The notes beneath the pieces were generated by a model. That model did no database searches. It saw nothing but the letters and a program-made list of their open reading frames with translations, and was not told the DNA's origin. From the NCBI GenBank assembly GCA_016125265.1, contig WGMC01000006.1, positions 284,907 to 348,906 of the forward strand: a stretch of 64,000 nucleotides of DNA, in the 5' to 3' direction. Below, piece by piece: positions 26,416 to 36,400 of the stretch. The stretch comes from Planctomycetaceae bacterium (GTDB taxonomy: Bacteria > Planctomycetota > UBA1135 > GCA-002686595). The position numbers and the translations under genes were made by a program. Positions within the stretch are counted from its first letter, which is position 1. Each line of letters starts with the position of its first letter.

Positions 26416-27996
26416 TTGCAGCAGTACCGCGATCCCAGTCTTCCGCCGGAACGCCCCCTTCGGGAACCCGCGGCACCCCTCCCCGTCCAGCGCCAAACCG
26501 GCGGACCGGCCCCCGTGCCGTCCCACCCGGCCGCGCCCGGCGCGTCCCAGTCCAGTGCCCCCGCGCGCTCGCAGCCCACGTCGTTCGTGGCCGCGCCTAA
26601 GTTGCAGCCGGAGCGCTCCGCCGCGGTCGAGCGCGCGTCGCAAGGGGTGGCGTCCGCCTCCACGCTGGGGGACGCCGATGCCGAGGATGCCGCCTCCGAC
26701 GCGCTGCCGGAAGAGCATCCCGCCGCAACCTCGGAAGCGGCGGCAACGCCGACGGGGCCCGGCGCGACGCCGCGCACCCCGCCGATGGGCGGCTCCCCGA
26801 ACGGCGGCGCCGGCATTGTGGGCCACGCCCACGCAGCCAGCGCCACATCCGCAAACGCGGGGTCGGGCCTGTCGCCGCGCCACCAACTGGAGTCGTGGCT
26901 CGCGGAGATGGTCAAGTGTTCCGCCAGCGACTTGATCCTGCGCGCCGGCGGCCGGCCGTCGTGCCGCGTCGACGGCCGCATCCTCTTCCTGCCCGGCCGC
27001 GTGCCCCACGCGGGCGCGCTAGCGGAGGTGCTCGAGGGCATCGTCGGTGCGACGCGCATGGCGAATTGGCGCGAGGGCGGCTCCTGCGACGTCGCGCTGC
27101 AACTCGACGGCCTGGGGCGTTTCCGCCTCAACGCGTACAAACAGATGGGCGAACCCGCCCTCGTGCTGCGCCGTGTTTCGGACAAACCGCCGCGCCTCGA
27201 GAACCTGTGCCTGCCGACGGGGGAACTGCAGAAGATCGGCGCCAAGAAGCGCGGCATCGTGCTCGTGACGGGCATCGCCGGTTCGGGCAAGTCCACGACG
27301 CTGGCGGGCATGATCCAGTACATGAACCAGCACACCGAGCGCCACGTGATCACGCTCGAGGACCCGGTCGAGTTGATTTTCACCGAGGACCGCTGTGTCA
27401 TCAGCCAGCGCGAAGTCGGCACCGACGTGCCGACGTTCAGCGCTGGGTTGCGCCACGCGTTGCGCCAGAGTCCGGACGTGATCCTGATCGGCGAGATGCG
27501 CGACGGCGAGACCGTGCAGGCGGCGCTCGACGCCACCGAGACGGGGCACCTCGTGATGAGCACGCTGCACACCGTCAACGCGGCGCAATCGGTGGAGCGC
27601 ATCATCAGCTTCTTCCCGAACGAGCAACACCAGCAGGTGCGCGACCGCCTCGCGGACAACCTGGTGGCGGTGCTCAGCCAGCGCCTCTTGCCGCGCCGCT
27701 CGGGCCACGGGATGGTGCCGGCCCTCGAATTGATGGTGTCCACCCCGCGCGTGCGCGAGCTCCTGTCCGAGGGCCGCACCAACGAGTTGGGGCGGGCGAT
27801 CGAGCAGGGCGGCGACACGGGTCTCATCAGCTTCAACCAGTCCCTCCGCCAGTTGGTGGAGGCCGGTTTGATCGAGCTCGAGGTAGCCCTCGCCGCCAGC
27901 GACCGCCCGGACGAGCTGATGCTCGCCCTGCGCGGCTTCACGAGCGGCGGCGACCGCCAGAAACAACACCTGCGGCTCAACCCCACCGTGGAGTGA
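26416..27996 (+). CDS. pilT: PilT-like twitching/retraction ATPase with long disordered N-terminus
   Basis: 526 residues from TTG 26416, chosen because AGGAG stands 8 bases upstream; an in-frame ATG at 26281 would add 45 residues. About 155 Pro/Ala/Ser-rich residues precede the PilT core, which begins LESWLAEMVKCSASDLILRAG. The ATPase has Walker A GIAGSGKSTT, Asp box HVITLEDPVE, Walker B DVILIGEMRD and His box ETGHLVMSTLHT. It is a second PilT beside the one at 46.5 kb. PilT hexamers depolymerise pili at the inner membrane. It may instead be a PilU-like accessory ATPase. Confidence 0.87.
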   Translation: MQQYRDPSLPPERPLREPAAPLPVQRQTGGPAPVPSHPAAPGASQSSAPARSQPTSFVAAPKLQPERSAAVERASQGVASASTLGDADAEDAASDALPEEHPAATSEAAATPTGPGATPRTPPMGGSPNGGAGIVGHAHAASATSANAGSGLSPRHQLESWLAEMVKCSASDLILRAGGRPSCRVDGRILFLPGRVPHAGALAEVLEGIVGATRMANWREGGSCDVALQLDGLGRFRLNAYKQMGEPALVLRRVSDKPPRLENLCLPTGELQKIGAKKRGIVLVTGIAGSGKSTTLAGMIQYMNQHTERHVITLEDPVELIFTEDRCVISQREVGTDVPTFSAGLRHALRQSPDVILIGEMRDGETVQAALDATETGHLVMSTLHTVNAAQSVERIISFFPNEQHQQVRDRLADNLVAVLSQRLLPRRSGHGMVPALELMVSTPRVRELLSEGRTNELGRAIEQGGDTGLISFNQSLRQLVEAGLIELEVALAASDRPDELMLALRGFTSGGDRQKQHLRLNPTVE

Positions 27997-28195
27997 GCCG
28001 GAGCCGCCCCGCCCGGCACTGGGCCGAGGCGGGGGCGGTGCGCTGGACCTGCGAGCTCGGGCAGCGGCTCGGGCAGGGGCTCGGGCAGCGGCTGCGGACC
28101 GAGGAGCGCCCGCGGTTCTGGGCGGGAAGTTACCGGCGCATGGGGCGTCCTAGCCCCAGGGCCGGAGCCCCGCGGCGTCCACAGGGGCTCGGCGG

Positions 28196-28224
28196 CTCGA
28201 CGAAGCTGCCCCTCGGGCTAGAGT
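28196..28224 (+). promoter_or_regulatory. Candidate promoter of the PDZ protein gene
   Basis: CTCGAC (28196-28201), 17 bases, TAGAGT (28219-28224), about 55 bases before the start codon. The pattern matches the candidate before ptsN. Confidence 0.35.
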
Positions 28225-28279
28225 GACTCCTCCCCGCGGAAAACTCTTGGGGGGGCACCCTCCGCCTCCCTACCCCTCG

Positions 28280-29296
28280 ATGAACCTCTCCACCGTCAAG
28301 GCTCTGATCTGGGTGCTGTCCCTGGCCGTGCTCGGGTACCTCGGGTACTTCGTGTACACCTGGGCGATCGCCGGTCAGCGCCACGAGCTGACCCGCACCC
28401 TGGCCCCCCGGGAGACCATGAAGCGCGTCCTCGACGACGTGCCGGAACCCGAGCCCCCGCGTGTGGCTCTCGTCGACTACGAGCGGGTGATCGCGACGTT
28501 CCGCGAGATGAACTGGACCGGGCGCGAGGCGCCGCCGCCGCCGCCGCCGCCGGAGCCCGTGGTGCAGGCGCCCACCGAAGTGACACGCCCGTCGGTGGCC
28601 AACAAGTTGCGGGTGCTGTACGTCGAGGTGGACACGGATGCACCTGCGGACAGCGTGGCCGTCCTCCTCTACACCGACTCCCAACTCTCCAGCAAAAAAC
28701 CCGGCCCGTTCGACCGCAAGGTCGGCGAGAACTTGCACGGCGCGCTCGCGGCGGTGCGTGTGCACGCCGTGCGGCCCGAGGGTGTGGAGTTTGCGACCGC
28801 GGGCTTCGAGGAGATGGAGCCGGAGCTGGTCAGCCTGGTCGACGCCTTCGGACCGGGCATCGTGATGGTGGGCGAGGGCGGGGCGGTTCTGCCTTCGGTG
28901 ACGCCGATTCCCCCGGGCTCGGTCCGCGTCGTCGGTCGCCCGGACCGCACGCTGCAGCGCCGGCCGAACACGTTCTTGCTCGGCTCGCAGGACCTGGAGC
29001 GGTTCGAAGAGGACCACCTCGCGATCCTCACGAACGAGGTGCGCCACCGCCAGTACCGCGACCCGCGCACGGGCCAGTGGTCCGGCGTGCAGGTGCTCGA
29101 CGTCGCGCCCGATTCGATCGTCGCGCAACACGGAGTCAAGACCGGCGACGTGATCAAGAGCATCAACGGCACGCCCGTGTCCAGCGTGTCGCAGGCGATC
29201 AGCTACGTGAAGAACAACGCCGAGCTCTACACGGTGTGGGAAGTCATCGTGGAGAACGCCGGGAAGCAGCGCACCCTGGTGTTCGAGTCCCCGTGA
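28280..29296 (+). CDS. GspC-like inner-membrane protein with C-terminal PDZ domain
   Basis: 338 residues. One membrane helix at about 8-28 (ALIWVLSLAVLGYLGYFVYTW) is followed by a proline run (EAPPPPPPPEP, about 90-100), a periplasmic region without recognised homology, and a PDZ domain from about 265 (GVQVLDVAPDSIVAQHGVKTGDVIKSINGTPV). One membrane helix plus C-terminal PDZ is the plan of type II secretion GspC; a clear GspC homology-region domain is not visible. It follows a pilT gene, so a link to the pilus or a secretin is possible. The coaX start overlaps its stop (GTGA). Confidence 0.7.
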   Translation: MNLSTVKALIWVLSLAVLGYLGYFVYTWAIAGQRHELTRTLAPRETMKRVLDDVPEPEPPRVALVDYERVIATFREMNWTGREAPPPPPPPEPVVQAPTEVTRPSVANKLRVLYVEVDTDAPADSVAVLLYTDSQLSSKKPGPFDRKVGENLHGALAAVRVHAVRPEGVEFATAGFEEMEPELVSLVDAFGPGIVMVGEGGAVLPSVTPIPPGSVRVVGRPDRTLQRRPNTFLLGSQDLERFEEDHLAILTNEVRHRQYRDPRTGQWSGVQVLDVAPDSIVAQHGVKTGDVIKSINGTPVSSVSQAISYVKNNAELYTVWEVIVENAGKQRTLVFESP

Positions 29297-30177
29297 GTTC
29301 GGACTCTGGTCCCGCTGGGCCGTTCTGCGCCCTTTGGACCGGCGACCTGGGCAACAGTGCGCTCAAACTGGCCCTTTGGGGCGATTCCGGTGCGGGCGTG
29401 CGACCGCGATTGCTGGCGCGCACCACACTGGCGCGGGACGGCGACCTGGTCGCGCGTTTCGAGGCGTGGTTGCGCCAGTCGGTGGCGGAACAGCACCTGC
29501 GACCCGAAGCGCTCCGCGGCGGCCTCTCGAGCGTCGCGTCGGATGCGGAGTCCGAGCGCCTCGGCGCGGCGGCGCGCGGGCTCCTCGGCGACGCTTGTTT
29601 CGAGGTCGTCGGGCACGGCGCCCTGAACACCTGCGAACAGCCGCACACCGTCGGGCAAGACCGGCTTTTCGCGGCGCGCGGTGCCGCCGAGTTGGTCGGC
29701 GGCTCGGCGGTGGTCATCGACGTGGGCACGGCCATGACCGTCGACGCCGTGCGTTGGGCGGGACCTGGCGGGGGGGCACCTGCGTTCCTCGGGGGGGCCA
29801 TCGCGCCGGGACCCGCGCTGCTCGCGCGCTCGCTCAGCCTTGCCGCGCGTCTGCACGAGGTGCAACTCGACCCGCGCGCGCCCGCGCTCGGGCGGCACAC
29901 GTCCGAGGCCTTGCGCGCTGGTGTGTTGCACGGCCTGCGCGGTGCGGCCGAAGAACTGAGCCGTCGCGTTGGAGCGGAAGCGGGCCTCGCGGCCGCGCCC
30001 CGTGTGTTGACGGGCGGCGCGCGCGAGTTGCTCCTCGAACCCTGGGCCTTCTGGAGCGGCACCCTCGTCGTCGAGCCGGACCTCGTGCACCTGGGTCTGC
30101 TCGCTGGCCTCTTGGACGCACGGTCCGAAGTGGTGTCGCCGGCCGCGCAGCCTGGACCCGCGGTAGAGCGGCCGTGA
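29293..30177 (+). CDS. coaX: Type III pantothenate kinase
   Basis: 294 residues from GTG, overlapping the upstream stop. ASKHA-fold motifs of CoaX are all present: TGDLGNSALKLALW (phosphate 1), GQDRLFAARGAAE (pantothenate-binding GxDR), VVIDVGTAMTVDAV (phosphate 2), FLGGAIAPG and VLTGG. The first catalytic aspartate is followed by leucine-glycine-asparagine as usual. It phosphorylates pantothenate, the first step of coenzyme A synthesis, and needs a monovalent cation in characterised homologues. The next gene starts inside its stop codon. Confidence 0.93.
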   Translation: MSSDSGPAGPFCALWTGDLGNSALKLALWGDSGAGVRPRLLARTTLARDGDLVARFEAWLRQSVAEQHLRPEALRGGLSSVASDAESERLGAAARGLLGDACFEVVGHGALNTCEQPHTVGQDRLFAARGAAELVGGSAVVIDVGTAMTVDAVRWAGPGGGAPAFLGGAIAPGPALLARSLSLAARLHEVQLDPRAPALGRHTSEALRAGVLHGLRGAAEELSRRVGAEAGLAAAPRVLTGGARELLLEPWAFWSGTLVVEPDLVHLGLLAGLLDARSEVVSPAAQPGPAVERP

Positions 30178-31310
30178 GCACCGCGCGGCCCGAACTCGAG
30201 GTCGCCCTCGAGACCGGCGCGGGCGCGGGCGCCGTCGCGGTGGTGTCGCTCCGCGGCCCGGCCGTGGGGGAGGCGCTCTCGGCGCTCGCTCCCAAACTGG
30301 GTGCCCTGGGCCTGGGCGTGCCGCGGCTCGCGGCTCTCGCGTCGGAGGGCATGCCGCTCGACGAGGCCCTCGTCCTGCTGCGCGGCGACGACCGGGCGGA
30401 GCTGCACCTGCACGGCAGTCCCGCGGTGGTCGACGCGGTGCTCCGCGCACTGTCGCCCTGGAGGACCGGCGCGGGCCTGCCGCCCAACGCCGAGGAGCGC
30501 GCCGCGAGCGCCCTTGCGGAGGCACGCGGTGCGTTCGCGGCGCGGGTGCTGCTCGACCAGGCGGAGGGCGCCCTGCGCCGGGGGATCGACGCGGCGCTGG
30601 CGCTCGGACCGACGCAGCGGGCCGCGGCGCTGCTCGCGCTCGTCGAGCGCGGGCGGCGCTTCCTCGCGCTCGCGCGGCCGCCGCGTGTGGTGCTCGCGGG
30701 TCCCGTCAATGCGGGCAAGTCCACACTCTTCAACGCGCTCGTGGGCCGCGACCGGGCGCTGGTGTCGCCCGTGCCCGGGACGACGCGGGACGCACTCACG
30801 GCGCCCGCGCAGTTCGGTGAACTGTCCGTGGAACTCGTGGACACGGCGGGCGAGCGCGAGGCCGAGGGGCCCGTGGCGGAGCTGGAACGCGCCGGGCAGG
30901 AGCTCGCGCGCCGCATGGGCGCCGGGGCCGACATCATCTTGTGGCTCAGTCCGCTCGACAACATGGTTCCGCCGCCGGAGTTCGCGCGGTCGAGCGGTGC
31001 TCGCGGCGGCGCGCCCGTGCTGTGGGTGGCGACCCACGGGGACCGGGGAGCGGCGGCGGGGGCTCGCACCATCCGCGCCCGCGACGACGCCGACGGGGCC
31101 CGGCGCCTGGTCGGGCAGTGGGTGCTCGAAGCGCTCGCTTTCCGGAGCGAGGACTGGCCCCCGGGCGCCGCGGTGCCGTTCGAGCCCGCGCTCGTCGCCG
31201 CACTCGAGGTCTGGGCGAAGGCGCCGCCTGGCGGGGCCCAGCCGGGCCGCGCGGACGACACGTCCCCGGAGCGGATCCTCGGCCGTCCTCGGCCGAACTG
31301 GTGGGATTGA
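30174..31310 (+). CDS. MnmE/TrmE-like GTPase, shortened and divergent
   Basis: 378 residues from GTG. The N-terminal part (VVSLRGPAVGEALSAL, then ELHLHGSPAVVDAVLRAL) resembles the MnmE formyl-THF-binding domain, and a helical segment leads into the G domain. G1 is AGPVNAGKSTLFNALVGRDRALVSPVPGTTRD and G3 is DTAGE. The G4 position reads ATHGD rather than NKxD. The C-terminal catalytic CIGK motif of MnmE is absent; the protein ends RPRPNWWD. A normal role in 5-carboxymethylaminomethyl-uridine formation is therefore uncertain. It is coupled to coaX by a GTGA overlap. Confidence 0.75.
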   Translation: MSTARPELEVALETGAGAGAVAVVSLRGPAVGEALSALAPKLGALGLGVPRLAALASEGMPLDEALVLLRGDDRAELHLHGSPAVVDAVLRALSPWRTGAGLPPNAEERAASALAEARGAFAARVLLDQAEGALRRGIDAALALGPTQRAAALLALVERGRRFLALARPPRVVLAGPVNAGKSTLFNALVGRDRALVSPVPGTTRDALTAPAQFGELSVELVDTAGEREAEGPVAELERAGQELARRMGAGADIILWLSPLDNMVPPPEFARSSGARGGAPVLWVATHGDRGAAAGARTIRARDDADGARRLVGQWVLEALAFRSEDWPPGAAVPFEPALVAALEVWAKAPPGGAQPGRADDTSPERILGRPRPNWWD

Positions 31311-31407
31311 TCCCCACGGGATCGGTCCCTAAGCTCCCCCTTTCGGAACCCGAGCGTCCGCACCGCCGCACGAGGCGTTGCGCCGCACCGCGCGCGGGCC
31401 CCGAAAC

Positions 31408-32766
31408 ATGACCGAAGCCAGGACAGGGCCGCTCCGCCACCTCGTCTCCATCGACGACCTTTCCCTCGCGGAAATCCGCACCCTGTTCGAGCGCGCGGCC
31501 GAGTTCGCCGCCGATCCGCGCGCCTGGTCCCACCTCGGACGCGGCCGCATCTCCGCCAGCCTCTTCTACGAGCCGTCCACACGCACGCGGCTCTCCTTCG
31601 AGTCGGCGATGCTGCGTCTCGGCGGCGGTGTGCTGACGGCGGCGGACATGAAGACGTCCAGCGCGACCAAGGGCGAGTCGCTGGCGGACACCGTGCGTGT
31701 GGTCGAGGGCTACGCGGACCTGATCGTCCTGCGCCACCCGAGCGAAGGCGCGGCACGCCTCGCCTCCCAGTACTCCGCGGTGCCCGTGATCAACGCCGGC
31801 GACGGCAGCCACGAACACCCGACGCAGACCCTGTGCGACCTCTACACCCTGTGGATCGAGCGCGGCAGGCTGGAGGGCATCGACGTCGTGCTCGCGGGGG
31901 ACCTGCGCTACAGCCGCACGATCCACTCGTTCATCTACGCGCTGGCGCGGTTCGGCGCGAACATCGTGTGTGTGCCGCACCACGGACTCGAACTGCCCGA
32001 CTACGTGCTGCAGCGCCTGCGCGAGGAATACGGCGCGGAACCCGTGCGCGCGGATGCGTCGCGGCTGGGCGATTTGGCGGCCCAATCGGACGCGGTCTAC
32101 ATCACGCCGCAAAAACCCCACCAACTCAGCCTCTTCACCGAGGCCAGCGGTTTGAAGGTCGAACACGTGGACGCGGTCTACATGACGCGGCCCCAGACCG
32201 AGCGCCACACGCCGGAGGAGACGACCGCGGATTACCTGCGGCTCGGGCACGCGACGCTCAAGGCCGACGTGCTGCGCGACGCCGTCGTGATGCACCCGCT
32301 GCCGCGCCGCGATGAGATCTCCCAGGAGCTCGATGCGGACCCTCGCAGCATCTACTTCAAGCAGGCGGCGCGCGGAGTGCCCATCCGCATGGCGCTGCTC
32401 GCGGCGCTGCTCGGCCAAATCGAGTTGGGGGATGCCCACCCCCCGGTCGGGCCCAAGCTCTACCCCGCGCCGCTCGCGAATCCCTGTGCGAATCCCACCT
32501 GCATCTCGCGCACGGAAACCCGCCACGTGCAGCCGGCCACCAAACTGCTCTCGCGCCACCCGCTGCGGGCGGCCTGCGGGTACTGCAGCCAGGAGCTGAC
32601 CTTCGGTTTCGTCGGGTGCGCGGAGGACCGTGTGTACTGGCCCAAGGAGTCCGGCGAAGCCCGTCGCCTGCGGCCCGAGCGCATGGTTTTCCTGCGCGAC
32701 GCGCCCCTCGCCGAGGCCGCCGGGTTCCGAGCGCCCGTCACGGCCGCCGTGGTGCCGCCGTCCTGA
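31408..32766 (+). CDS. pyrB: Aspartate carbamoyltransferase with C-terminal PyrI-type zinc module
   Basis: 452 residues against about 310 for a plain PyrB. The catalytic chain has FYEPSTRTRLSFE (carbamoyl phosphate), GDGSHEHPTQTLCDLYT, and MHPLPRRDEI near residue 298. After the catalytic end (about 345), about 100 extra residues contain NPCANPTCISRTE and ACGYCSQEL. This Cys-X4-Cys plus Cys-X2-Cys arrangement is that of the zinc domain of the E. coli regulatory chain PyrI. The nucleotide-binding allosteric domain of PyrI is not present. The enzyme makes carbamoyl-aspartate for pyrimidine synthesis. Start ATG 31408 is preferred to an upstream frame that adds 10 residues. No other pyr gene is near. 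Confidence 0.9.
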   Translation: MTEARTGPLRHLVSIDDLSLAEIRTLFERAAEFAADPRAWSHLGRGRISASLFYEPSTRTRLSFESAMLRLGGGVLTAADMKTSSATKGESLADTVRVVEGYADLIVLRHPSEGAARLASQYSAVPVINAGDGSHEHPTQTLCDLYTLWIERGRLEGIDVVLAGDLRYSRTIHSFIYALARFGANIVCVPHHGLELPDYVLQRLREEYGAEPVRADASRLGDLAAQSDAVYITPQKPHQLSLFTEASGLKVEHVDAVYMTRPQTERHTPEETTADYLRLGHATLKADVLRDAVVMHPLPRRDEISQELDADPRSIYFKQAARGVPIRMALLAALLGQIELGDAHPPVGPKLYPAPLANPCANPTCISRTETRHVQPATKLLSRHPLRAACGYCSQELTFGFVGCAEDRVYWPKESGEARRLRPERMVFLRDAPLAEAAGFRAPVTAAVVPPS

Positions 32767-33444
32767 GCGGCACGGGATCCGCCCGACGCCCGCTCGCGCC
32801 CCGGATGCACGGCTCGGCTACACAGCGCCAGTACACAGCGCCAGTACAGAGCGCCAGTACAGAGCGCCGGCACAGAGCGCCGGTACACCGCTGCGGCGAT
32901 CCGCGACCACTTCCGTGCGCTTCCGCACAAAGTTCCGGTATCCCCGGCACGTGGGTGGAGCTAGTGGAGCTGCCCCGAGCGGTGGGATGCGGCCCCGGCC
33001 CCCCCAGGAGAGGCCCTGGCCGGTACCTCGGCCGACGGCAAGGCCCGACGGTGCCGATTCGCCGTGCGGGGTACGGTTCTTGCTGCATTCCACTGGGCCG
33101 TGCCAGGGCGCACGGCTCCCAGGCCCCGCCTGGCGCTCCTTGACCCTTTCCCTCGGGATCCCGACAATCCCGCCGCCCGTTTCCCGGCCGTTCCCCTGCT
33201 GCCGCGCGCGACCTCGCCGCACGACACCGGGGTGGACGCCCCCGCGATCCGGACCGTTCCCCTGGCGCCGCTCGTCGGACCACGGGCGCACGTTCGTTTC
33301 CGGCCCTCCGTTCCCTGTTCTCGCGCCGCGGCGCACCCTCCCGGGATCCCCTGGCCGTGCGACTTCCGTCGCACGCGGCAAGGGGCCCGGGCCCGTTTCC
33401 TCCCCCGTTCTTCACGACGGCAGATCCTGTTCCGCACGACGACC
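32767..33444. other. Intergenic with 13-bp tandem repeats
   Basis: 678 bases between pyrB and a lipoprotein gene. Bases 32819-32896 are six head-to-tail 13-bp units, TACACAGCGCCAG drifting to TACAGAGCGCCGG. The rest is GC-rich with open but implausible frames. No promoter was clear. Confidence 0.75.
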
Positions 33445-36400
33445 ATGACAAACCACTTCCGACGCGCTTGCACGCGCGACCAGGCGACTGGCCCGGCGAT
33501 TGGCCGCGGCTCCCTCCTTCGGGCGAGCCGCAGGGGCTCCATGGGTCCCGGCACGGGTGGCCTTGCAGCGGGCGGACTGTTGTTGATGCTCGCGGCCTGC
33601 GGCGGTTCGCCCGATGCGGACCTTTCGGACCAGGCGCCCGGGCAACTCGGAAAGCCGTCCCAGAAACCCGGCGGCGGCTTCTATCTGGTGGATCCGCACT
33701 CGGGCGGGCAGTCGCCCGACTTCGCGCTGGTGGGGGCCTCATGGGGCCGTCTCGTCGACATCTGGGATTTCGACTCCCAGCTCGATGAGTCGAGCGAGGT
33801 CTACCGGGACATCGTCATCGGGCAGGACGTCCGCACGGAACCGGGCAAGTGGACGCTCGAGACCAACCCGGTGACGGGTGTGGTGCGGCTCACGATCCTC
33901 TCCGCGAACACCGACGATCCCGCGGATGTGTTCGACCTGCGAGTCGAAGAGGCGCGCTCCAACCTGAGCCCCGTGCAGCCCAAGGGCGTGCAGCCGGGTG
34001 AGTTGCCCCCGTTCCCGCTCATCGCGCGCAACTCGACGCTCGAACTGCGGTTCAACGATCTGATCGACGCCAGCACGATCCTGCCGGACGACACGATCCG
34101 CCTGCTGGTCGGCAACCCGCCGACCCAGCCCTTCTCCGCGCGCATCGTCCCGTCGTCGGTCTTCGGCGGCCTGACGTCGGGTGGCGGCTCGTTCCAGAGC
34201 ACCCGGATCCTCGTCGACCTGACGGTGTCGGAGTTCGAAGTGGAAGGCCTGGCCTCCGCCGTGCCGCTGAACGGCCTCGGGCTGCCGGCGAGCAACTCGC
34301 CGACCATCGCCAACGTCGCGGTGCGGATTCCCTCGGTGGCGTCGGCCTCCGTCGGTCAGTTCCAGTTGCTGCGCAACCTGAACGGAGCTCCGCTCTCCAT
34401 CCAGGACAGCGGCCCGGTCGACACGACCTCGCCGACCCTGGACGTGGTGCGCGCCCTGCGCTCTGGCGGCACGATCGACCCGAACAACGGGTTCCTCCTC
34501 GACCTGGAGGCGCCGCGCATCCTTTCTCAACAGGGCGTGAACATCATCTCGGCGAACCAAGTCGCCGGCACGGACGAGTTCGTGCTGTCCCTCTCGTTCG
34601 ACACCCCCGCGTGTGCGTTCAACCCGATCCCCGGCGACGTGATCCGCATCAACAACCAGTTGGTGCTGGAAGCGACGCAGGCGGCCTCGGCCAACCCGGC
34701 CGGCGTGGTCAGCGGCCTCCGCGTGACTCAGATCGGACTCGAAGGGGCGTCGGCCTCCTCGCTGATCGGCTCCGCGACCTACCTGACGGGCTTCCGCAGC
34801 GAGTTGACGGCGCTCGGCAAGGGGAACTGCTTCGTGCGCTTCTCGCCCGCGGCCAAGGCCGCGCCGACGACCCAGGTGCCGCCGACGGCGGGTGTCGTAC
34901 TGCGTTTCAGCGAGCCGATGGATCCCGCGTCCGTGCGCGCCTTCGACAGCATGCGCGTCCTGCGTGTGCCCTCGGGCACGGTCGGCATCAAGGACTACGT
35001 GGTCGCTGAGATCTTCGCCACGGGTGACCTGCGCGAGTTCCGCTTCCAGCCGTCGCTGCCGTTCGAACACCAGAACAACGAGCAGCCCTACTACCTCAAC
35101 CTGGTGGCCGGTGCGCAGCGCCTGACGGACCTGGCGGGGAACACCGTGGCGGCTGTCCCGCCCCAGGTGGAGTTCCGCATCGAGCCGACCGGAACCGCCG
35201 TGAATTCGAAGGGCTTCGTGCTGCGCTTCAACAGCGCCAACCTCGACGAGGTGGCACCGAACCTCACCCCGGCCCAGCGCGACGTGCGGGGCCAGTTCCT
35301 CTACGACACCGGCGGGTTCCTTCGCCCCCGTTCCCCCGCCCGTTTCCCGGGTGTCGCCGACCGGTCCCAGGCCTTGCTCGGTGTGATGGCTCCCGTGGCC
35401 GGGGGCGTGGTGACGCCCCTCAGCGCGCTCGGCAGCAAGTTGCAGCACATCTGGCGTTACGCCGACTTCGGCTACGTCGTCAACAACGACGACGCGTCGT
35501 TGCTCGACCTCGACGTGGAAGGCACCGCGCTGGCACCGCTCAGTGGTCAGGTGGTCGCGGCGAACTACCCCCAGTTCGAGATCCGGTTGGCGCACTCGCG
35601 ATTCCTCCCGGACGAGATCGTCGATATGACGTCGCTGTTGCCCACGGCCGCCAACTCCGGATTGCGCGGTTCGGCGGATCCGTTCACGACCAACATCTTC
35701 CAGGACCCGTCGATGACCACGGCGCAGCTCGAGGGCACGGTGGTGCACGAGCGCTCGAAGGGCTTCTTCGTGTCGCAGTCGGACGTCTTCCAGAACCCCA
35801 ACGGTGTGCCGATGATGCGCACCCCGCTGAACAAGGGCCTGGTCACGGACGCCGAGAAGTCGTTCTACACCTGGCGCGACACGTCGCTGATCGCCCGAGG
35901 CGGACTGGCCCCTTCCGGTCTGGACCACACTCCTTCGCTGCCCTTCGAGCAAGAGATCGGCGTCGTCTTCGGGGGGACCGCGCCTGCGGGTGCGCCGTTC
36001 CTGGGCAGCGGCGGCTTTCCGCAGGCCAACCAACCCTTCGGTCCGACAGGCCTTCCCTCCGCCGGCCTCCCGTTGCTGATGGAGTACCGCTGCTACCCGG
36101 CGGAGACCTCCAGCTTGAACGTGTTCGACATCTCGATCGCGGTCACGTCTTCGTCGCTGCCGGCCTTCCGCGCGTTCTCCACGGGTGGAATCGCGGCAGG
36201 GCAGGTGGTCGTGCAGAAGAACCCCGACACCCAGCCGAATCCCACCGGTGGCTTCCAGGCCACCCCGGGAGGGCAGGTGCCGCAGTTCGCGCCGACCTTT
36301 GCCAATGAGTGCACGGTCTACATGGGGCAGGCGGACTTCGTGCTGCGCGTCAGCCGCGTCTTCACCCGCGTGATCGACGTGGCCCAGGGCGCGCGGTACC

